Source: CAZTJA01 sp964613745 (GTDB lineage: Bacteria > Desulfobacterota > Desulfomonilia > Desulfomonilales > Desulfomonilaceae). From it: a stretch of 28,868 nucleotides of DNA. The first letter of the stretch is position 1, and each line of letters opens with the position of its first letter. A program made the translations under genes and the position numbers. Under the pieces are notes generated by a model. That model was not told the DNA's origin. It searched no databases and saw only the letters and a list, made by a program, of their open reading frames with translations. The stretch is from contig CAZTJA010000031.1 of NCBI GenBank assembly GCA_964613745.1, positions 1 to 28,868 on the forward strand, in the 5' to 3' direction. Below are positions 24,082 to 28,868 of this stretch, one piece after another.

Positions 24082-25320
24082 ATGCGGGTACCATCCATTC
24101 TTATCCTGGCGGGGGAGGCTTCTGGTGATCACCATGCTGCTGCACTCGTCAAGCATATCAAGAAGTTAAATCCCGAAATTCGTGTTTCCGGCATAGGCGG
24201 CGAGAAGTTGCAGGAAGCAGGAATGCAGCTGTTTCACCATTATTCCGAAATCAATACCATTGCGCTTGGTGAAGGACTTGGAAAATTACGGAAAATAATT
24301 GCAGTCTACAGAAAGATGAAGCAAGAACTCCAATCAGGTAAACATTCCGTCTTTGTTCCGGTAGATTTTCCAGATGTTAATCTTAGGCTGTGCAAAATAG
24401 CTCGAATGGCCGGCGTAAAGGTTTGTTACTATATAAGTCCCCAGATTTGGGCTTGGCGCAAAGGTCGCATCAAAAAAATTGCTGCCCGCGTAGATCACAT
24501 GATGACGATTTTCCCTTTTGAAGAGAAGTTGTATCGAGATGCAGGGGTACAGGCTGATTTCGTGGGCCACACTATGGTAGCGGACTTAGATTCGGAGGAT
24601 GACGGATCCACTCTAAAAGCAACGCTCGGCCTTAGAAAAGACCTATTTACCGTTGCATTGGTTCCCGGCAGTCGGCCCGCGGAAATCACACGTATGTTTC
24701 CGGTTATGTGTGATACGGCTAAACGTTTCAAGGATCGCTTTCCCGATACACAATTCATTATGCCACTTGCCGCCGAACATCTTAGACCACAGGTGGACGC
24801 AATTGTAGAAGCATCAGGTATTAAGATCGTACTCGCAAAAGGGAAAGCTGCAGAAATTATGAGAATATCGAATGCCGGTCTTGTCACTTCCGGAACAGCT
24901 ACTCTGCAAGCGGCTCTTGCAGGAATGCCTCATGTGGTTGCCTACAAGCTTGACTCTTTGACCTGGCTTATTGCCCGATACGTTCTAAAACCCCTCGTAA
25001 TGGACAAGGATATTCACGTGGCCATTGCAAATGTTTTGGCTATTGCGGGAGAAAAGGATCCAGACGGAGTCCTTAAAATTCTTGAGAATTCTGGAATAAG
25101 AATTCCCTGTTCGGAATGTGGAAGACCGCTTTTTGTACCGGAACTTCTCCAAGAGGAAGCTTCTGCCGAAAACATGCTGAATTGGTTGGTAAAATTTAGA
25201 TCTGATGAACGCTTGGTCGGCGCAATGAAAGAGGGTTTCGAGAAATTGAAACGCGATCTTTCTCCAAGTGACGTCGGGAAAACCGCTGCGCAAATTGTTA
25301 TTGATCATGTTGACTGTTGA
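24082..25320 (+). CDS. lpxB: Lipid-A-disaccharide synthase
   Basis: The 412-residue product is LpxB: it joins lipid X and UDP-2,3-diacylglucosamine to form the lipid A disaccharide at the inner membrane. Diagnostic segments are ILILAGEASGDHHAA (N-terminus), SGIGGEKLQEAGM, YYISPQIWAWRKGRIKKI, TIFPFEEKLYRDAG, FVGHTM, LVPGSRPAEI and SGTATLQAAL. Against the E. coli protein as I remember it, about 26 extra residues (321-346, between NVLA and GRPLFVPELLQ) carry a CSEC (CxxC) motif. Its upstream neighbour on the other strand is the radical SAM gene. No other lpx gene is present. The ATG has only a weak AGGCGA upstream. Confidence 0.95.
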   Translation: MRVPSILILAGEASGDHHAAALVKHIKKLNPEIRVSGIGGEKLQEAGMQLFHHYSEINTIALGEGLGKLRKIIAVYRKMKQELQSGKHSVFVPVDFPDVNLRLCKIARMAGVKVCYYISPQIWAWRKGRIKKIAARVDHMMTIFPFEEKLYRDAGVQADFVGHTMVADLDSEDDGSTLKATLGLRKDLFTVALVPGSRPAEITRMFPVMCDTAKRFKDRFPDTQFIMPLAAEHLRPQVDAIVEASGIKIVLAKGKAAEIMRISNAGLVTSGTATLQAALAGMPHVVAYKLDSLTWLIARYVLKPLVMDKDIHVAIANVLAIAGEKDPDGVLKILENSGIRIPCSECGRPLFVPELLQEEASAENMLNWLVKFRSDERLVGAMKEGFEKLKRDLSPSDVGKTAAQIVIDHVDC

Positions 25321-25378
25321 ATGTATAAAGAACTAGTATCTAGTAGTTATTTTGGAATTCAATAGGCCCTGACAAAGT

Positions 25379-25417
25379 GAAAGGTCCGTGCGCATGGTAG
25401 GAACAGCCGGACCTTTC
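25379..25417 (+). terminator. Hairpin downstream of lpxB
   Basis: GAAAGGTCCG (25379-25388) and CGGACCTTTC (25408-25417) form a perfect 10-bp stem around a 19-nt loop, 58 bp after the lpxB stop. No T-run follows (TAGCGATTT), so a rho-independent terminator is only one option; an RNA stability or protein-binding element is another. Confidence 0.45.
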
Positions 25418-25579
25418 TAGCGATTTAAAAAGTTAGGTAGGTATCATTCACTCTTTTCGGACACCGCCCTTTTTAGCCTGTTCCGATTTTCGGTAGAATT
25501 TTTTAATTTATACTCTTTTTTTGTTTTGGATATTTACTATTCTCCATTAAGAAGCTGTAATCAAACCGTCTCCGCATCT

Positions 25580-25687
25580 TCATTCAATACTGCTACAGCC
25601 GCTCAGCATGACTTTATTTACATCAAATCGAGCTTCTACTATTTCAAACATACAATTGTACAGTGCTTTTGATGCACAATTGACGTT
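25580..25687 (-). CDS. Possible 3' end of a gene truncated by the N gap
   Basis: Minus-strand translation from the gap edge gives 35 codons ending in TGA at 25582-25580, with a plausible soluble sequence (ALYNCMFEIVEARFDVNKVM). Any 5' part is hidden in the gap, and continuity with the sequence on the other side cannot be assumed because the gap length is a placeholder. No family recognised. Confidence 0.2.
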   Translation of the reverse strand, partial: NVNCASKALYNCMFEIVEARFDVNKVMLSGCSSIE

Positions 25688-25787
25688 NNNNNNNNNNNNN
25701 NNNNNNNNNNNNNNNNNNNNNNNNNNNNNNNNNNNNNNNNNNNNNNNNNNNNNNNNNNNNNNNNNNNNNNNNNNNNNNNNNNNNNNN
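25688..25787. other. Assembly gap of 100 Ns
   Basis: Exactly 100 N, length unknown. No repeated flank is visible, so real sequence is probably missing here. Confidence 0.95.
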
Positions 25788-25799
25788 GGGAATGTAATA

Positions 25800-27119
25800 C
25801 TAGACGAGGGGTCGGATCGCGGCAGGTAGTTCCGAGATGTTTCGCAAAACTCTTCTGGGTTTGTAATTGCCGAGTTCCTCGGCCGAAAAGATTGGTCCCG
25901 CAACAACGAACGCATCAATACCGGAATTGTGAGCTGCGACGATATCGATGGGTGAGTCGCCCACATAAATGGTTTCACGCTTATCACAACCGGAAAACTT
26001 CATAAATTCTTCAAACATGTCGGGAGCCGGTTTTGCTTTGAAACCATCTTCCGCTCCCAAAATTTTTATCATTTTCTTGCCGATTCCAAAGTATTCAGCG
26101 AGGATGCGAGCATACTTTCCTCGTTTATTTGTGACAATACCTTGGGCAACGGTTCCGTCAAGTGATTCAATCATCTCCGGGACCCCGGGCATGATCTTCG
26201 TTTTCTCAAGAAAAATGCCGTCATAATAGTCCCGGAAGATCTTCACTCCAATTTCGGCTTCCTCAGGTTTGAGAAAAAACTTCACAAAATCCAAGAGGGA
26301 TACCGATGTGTTCCTGGCGACTTCATCGGTTGTCATTGAAGGATAGCCAAGTTTTGAAAACATATGATTGAATGCATCTTTGATTGATTCCATGGAATCA
26401 ATCAATGTTCCATCCATGTCATATGTAATTGCGGATATTTTTCTTTCGAGCAAAAAAGGAATTTCGTGAAAGCCATCAGCCCTGATGCAGGGAATATCAT
26501 GCCGAGTGCAGTATGCGAAAAGATCTTTTAAACCAATGACAAAATCCGCTTTCTGAGCTGCATGTCTATCGGATTCGCCGTCACCGATCAAAATAATCTT
26601 ACTGTATTGATCTCGGAACTTGTTCAAGATTGAAAGCTTACATGTACCGCACCATCCGCAATCAGGGTCTGAGTATGGATGCTCCATTCTGACTCTACCG
26701 TCATCAGTGAACGAAAGCGAATTTGAATAGACCTCCACGTCAGTAATGGAGTGATTCCTAAAAAGAGTAAAGATTGTCTCATCAAATCCGTCTGAGACTA
26801 CTTTCACATCTATATTTTTTTCTTTAGCCCATCCAAGGAACTGCGGAAAATGTGGATCCAGCGCTGCATGGTCATTCACAAAGTCTTCCAGCTGAACCCG
26901 AGTCATAGACATTAGTGGAGAAACTGCCTCGTATACCTTCTTGGAACCTATATCTCCCCGTAGATATCGCTTTAATTGAAATCTCCAGTCATTGCACGTC
27001 AGGTGATTTCTAATCAATTTGTTGACTGTGTCTTTGGTGGAAATCGTTCCATCAAAGTCACATAGGAGCAATACCTTATCATTTGAGGTTTGAAGCAAAT
27101 TGTTTGGTTCAGAATTCAT
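25800..27119 (-). CDS. Tandem fusion of two HAD-superfamily phosphatases
   Basis: The 439-residue protein holds two complete HAD domains. Residues 1 to about 222 resemble the MtnX/phosphoserine-phosphatase type: CDFDGTIST with Asp21/Asp23, SDG at 109-111, a Cys-rich CGWCGTCK (154-161) and IGDGESD (178-184). Residues about 226-439 resemble phosphoglycolate-phosphatase/beta-phosphoglucomutase-type HADs: YDMDGTLIDS with Asp234/Asp236, GIVTNKRGK (Thr330), Lys363 in FKAKPAP and VGDSPIDIV (Asp388). Both nucleophiles and general acids are present, so both halves should be active. Substrates are not deducible. It starts 12 bp after the greA stop and is probably co-transcribed with it; its own ribosome site is weak. 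Confidence 0.88.
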   Translation of the reverse strand: MNSEPNNLLQTSNDKVLLLCDFDGTISTKDTVNKLIRNHLTCNDWRFQLKRYLRGDIGSKKVYEAVSPLMSMTRVQLEDFVNDHAALDPHFPQFLGWAKEKNIDVKVVSDGFDETIFTLFRNHSITDVEVYSNSLSFTDDGRVRMEHPYSDPDCGWCGTCKLSILNKFRDQYSKIILIGDGESDRHAAQKADFVIGLKDLFAYCTRHDIPCIRADGFHEIPFLLERKISAITYDMDGTLIDSMESIKDAFNHMFSKLGYPSMTTDEVARNTSVSLLDFVKFFLKPEEAEIGVKIFRDYYDGIFLEKTKIMPGVPEMIESLDGTVAQGIVTNKRGKYARILAEYFGIGKKMIKILGAEDGFKAKPAPDMFEEFMKFSGCDKRETIYVGDSPIDIVAAHNSGIDAFVVAGPIFSAEELGNYKPRRVLRNISELPAAIRPLV

Positions 27120-27131
27120 GTTTTCGTATTA

Positions 27132-27602
27132 TTACTGCACATCCAAAATTTCGTATTCTTTTAGTCCGTTCGGGGTCTTCACTTCAACAACATCGTCTAT
27201 GGATTTCCCTATCAAGGCTCTCCCGAGGGGAGAATCAACTGAAATAATACCTTGACTTATATCCGCTTCATCTTGACCGAGAAGCCGAAAGGTTTTCTTG
27301 TCATTTGTGTCAACATCTTCGACGGTCACGGAACATCCGAATATAATTTTATCGGTATCGGGTCTATTGTTAATATCGATAACTTCGCATTGCCCTAAAC
27401 GTTCTTGTAAATCTCTCAATCTCGAATCGATAAGACCAAGTTTTTCCTTAGCATATGTATATTCGGCATTTTCGGAAAGATCTCCATGGCCCAAGGCTAT
27501 TTCGATTTCTTTGACTACTTGGGGTCTTTCTATACGTATAAGCCGATCTATTTCTTCTTTGAGTTTTTTGAACCCATTTTGAGAGATTGGACGTTTAGCC
27601 AT
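27132..27602 (-). CDS. greA: Transcription elongation factor GreA
   Basis: The 156-residue protein is full-length for the family. The N-terminal coiled coil has the tip motif GDLSENAEYTYAKEKL, whose Asp and Glu reach into RNA polymerase and stimulate cleavage of backtracked RNA. The C-terminal FKBP-like domain includes ISVDSPLGRALIGKSIDDVVEV. GreA rescues stalled elongation complexes. The ATG has GAGG eight bases upstream, and a TTGACC/TAGAAC promoter candidate lies about 70-97 bp upstream. The double-HAD gene follows after 12 bp. GreB is the close alternative, but the N-terminal pattern favours GreA. Confidence 0.95.
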   Translation of the reverse strand: MAKRPISQNGFKKLKEEIDRLIRIERPQVVKEIEIALGHGDLSENAEYTYAKEKLGLIDSRLRDLQERLGQCEVIDINNRPDTDKIIFGCSVTVEDVDTNDKKTFRLLGQDEADISQGIISVDSPLGRALIGKSIDDVVEVKTPNGLKEYEILDVQ

Positions 27603-27670
27603 GCCAAGATCCTCTTCAGTTTTTCAGAGCCGGAAAAAGATAAGGTCCCATAGTCGGAACCTCTTTTATT

Positions 27671-27699
27671 GTTCTAACAAACTGGAATTAACCGGTCAA
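27671..27699 (-). promoter_or_regulatory. Candidate sigma-70 promoter for greA
   Basis: On the minus strand TTGACC (27699-27694) and TAGAAC (27676-27671) are spaced 17 bp. The -35 has one mismatch, the -10 has two. The predicted leader to the ATG is about 60 nt. Confidence 0.5.
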
Positions 27700-27759
27700 C
27701 ACATTGCAGTTCCGAGCTGAATTTAACTCTCGTCTTGTTGCGTGATTGCTTTAAAAATT

Positions 27760-27791
27760 AAAAAAACGACACTCCAGACATGTCGCTTTTT
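27760..27791 (-). terminator. Rho-independent terminator of the moeA-like gene
   Basis: On the minus strand GCGACA (27786-27781) pairs with TGTCGT (27771-27766; one G-U pair) around a 9-nt loop, followed by seven Ts (27766-27760 region). A-run before, T-run after, 34 bp past the stop codon: a classic intrinsic terminator, possibly bidirectional. Confidence 0.8.
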
Positions 27792-27819
27792 CAACATTAA
27801 AAAGAACGAATAAACTGAA

Positions 27820-28868
27820 TTATAACTTAATTTCTTCTCCCGAACGTTGTACTCCGTAGCCGCCCAAAGCCGAAACTCTCGCCTTGAAAGATGAAGATCC
27901 GAGAACCTCCAACATTCTCACAATTTTTTCATCGCTCACGTATTCTTCCGGTATTACAAGATCATATTCTTCGACGGCAATCGGGATGAAATCTAAGCCA
28001 AGTGCCTGCGCGGCCGCCAACACTCCCATTCCCACATCGGCAACCCCGGACAGGACGGCAACCGCGACGGACGTATGGGTGTATTCTTCCAAATCATAAC
28101 CAATGATGTGATCGGAGTTTATTCCTTCCTTATCTAAATAATAATCCAGAAGTACACGTGTTCCGGATCCGGATTGACGGTTTATAAATTTGACATCGTC
28201 TCTCGTCAAATCGCTGAAGGAATTGATTTTCTTGGGATTGCCCTTAAGAACCATGAATCCTTGCTCTCGCATGACCCCGTTGAACATGCGGACCGGTACG
28301 TCGGGAATATACTTTTTAATGTAGCTCCAATTATAGATCCCCGTCTCTGTGTCCATAAGATGTGAAGTAGCAAAATGGGCCGTATGATTCTTCAATGCAA
28401 GCAATCCTCCGAGGCTGCCGACATGACTGGAAGTCAAATAGATATTATCTCCCCGAAGTTCGTCGCCCAGAATGTCAATTGTAAGATCATGGCTGCCAAT
28501 GGCAACCAAAGTTCGATCGATCTCAAAAGCGGGTCGCAAGAGTTCAATGGTCACATCAGATCCGTGGTCTATACCTTCACTCTTTGCAGGAATTCTCAGA
28601 ATCCCGTCAGCTTTGGTCAAAGTCGTTATGGATCCTGCTCCTCGGGGTAAAGGAGCCGCAATCACTTTGTTTCCCACTTTCCCAAGTTTTACTCTAAAAA
28701 ATTCCTCAGTACCGAGTTTTGAAGGTATCTTACGAGCCGTGATGGCGGACATCGTGCTGCGCATTCTGTGAGGTAAACCCAGCATCGTCTCCAAGACGGG
28801 GATCCCAAAAACCTCGAACGACAATATTGCCGATACTGGATAACCGGGATTGCCGATGACCGGTTTCC
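27820..28868 (-). CDS. MoeA-type molybdopterin protein fused to a periplasmic-binding-protein-like domain (5' partial)
   Basis: The frame is open to the window edge, giving 348 residues with the N-terminus missing. It begins in a MoeA core (KPVIGNPGYPVSAILSFEVF), passes through the MoeA C-terminal domain (about residues 35-120 of the visible part), then enters a PBP-like domain of about 200 residues: YLTSSHVGSLGGLLALKN, FINRQSGSGTRVLLDYYLDKEGI and HTSVAVAVLSGVADVGMGV. MoeA inserts molybdate or tungstate into adenylated molybdopterin; MoeA-PBP fusions occur in archaea and anaerobic bacteria, where the added domain probably binds metal oxyanion or a regulatory ligand (inference). The TTG at 28824 is internal, not the start. 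A strong terminator follows the stop. Confidence 0.9.
   Translation of the reverse strand, partial: KPVIGNPGYPVSAILSFEVFGIPVLETMLGLPHRMRSTMSAITARKIPSKLGTEEFFRVKLGKVGNKVIAAPLPRGAGSITTLTKADGILRIPAKSEGIDHGSDVTIELLRPAFEIDRTLVAIGSHDLTIDILGDELRGDNIYLTSSHVGSLGGLLALKNHTAHFATSHLMDTETGIYNWSYIKKYIPDVPVRMFNGVMREQGFMVLKGNPKKINSFSDLTRDDVKFINRQSGSGTRVLLDYYLDKEGINSDHIIGYDLEEYTHTSVAVAVLSGVADVGMGVLAAAQALGLDFIPIAVEEYDLVIPEEYVSDEKIVRMLEVLGSSSFKARVSALGGYGVQRSGEEIKL

Larger units (their letters stand above)
25321..25799. other. 479-bp region without a confident gene, containing the second N gap
   Basis: It holds a long-loop hairpin (25379-25417), an AT-rich stretch (about 25495-25560) and a 100-N gap (25688-25787). 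Unlike the first gap, the flanks here share no sequence. On the minus strand 25687-25580 is open and reads into the gap (described separately). Confidence 0.5.

Noticed and set aside
28822..28824. TTG as the start of the MoeA-like gene
   Set aside because: The frame continues upstream with a conserved MoeA segment (KPVIGNPGYPVSAI) to the window edge, so the codon is internal.

Overview
This window is a stretch of bacterial chromosome from a Gram-negative organism: lpxB, a Skp/OmpH-type periplasmic chaperone and an RND inner-membrane transporter are present. The gene set (anaerobe-type radical SAM protein, DsrE-family protein with an apparent selenocysteine codon, MoeA fused to a PBP-like domain, ArsA with an HSP20-like tail) and the moderate base composition suggest an anaerobic, Desulfobacterota/Deltaproteobacteria-like lineage (Syntrophobacter/Desulfomonile type). 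That placement is inference. The sequence is a draft scaffold with two 100-N gaps. No tRNA, rRNA, CRISPR array, insertion sequence or phage gene was seen.

Layout. 1-2722 (+): the 3' end of an unrecognised gene, then a SpoIIM-family membrane protein overlapping a histidine-kinase-type ATPase/GNAT fusion. 2679-8075 (-): a NadM-like adenylyltransferase, a macro-domain protein, a hypothetical coiled-coil protein, TatD nuclease, a lipoprotein solute-binding protein, a small hypothetical protein and a ThiF/MoeB-type activating enzyme. 8289-17195 (+): a very large protein ending in PPDK-type ATP-grasp and phosphohistidine domains, overlapping a sigma-54 activator, then a TM2-like membrane protein, an ArsA-type ATPase, a small membrane-anchored protein and a LysE-type exporter. 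17235-17591 (-): the DsrE-family gene. 17817-22364 (+): RND transporter, sugar-phosphate nucleotidyltransferase, Skp-like protein. 22380-23882 (-): radical SAM protein. 24082-25320 (+): lpxB. 25800-28868 (-): MoeA-PBP fusion (N-terminus off the window), greA and a double-HAD phosphatase.

The most notable find is the DsrE-family gene at 17235-17591. A conventional reading stops at a TGA at 17354-17352 and leaves a 79-residue fragment. The same frame continues for 38 more codons and restores the conserved C-terminal half of the family. The TGA falls where homologues carry a cysteine, giving a Sec-x-x-Cys motif. A perfect 6-bp hairpin with an AGGUU loop, shaped like a bacterial SECIS, starts 16 nt after the TGA. 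This is probably a selenoprotein that standard gene calling would truncate.

Other points of interest are the 1,498-residue dikinase-like protein coupled to a sigma-54 activator, a tandem fusion of two HAD phosphatases, a CxxC-bearing insertion in LpxB, and an assembly artefact: gap 20161-20260 is flanked by the same 55 bp on both sides, and collapsing it restores one intact 1,034-residue RND gene.
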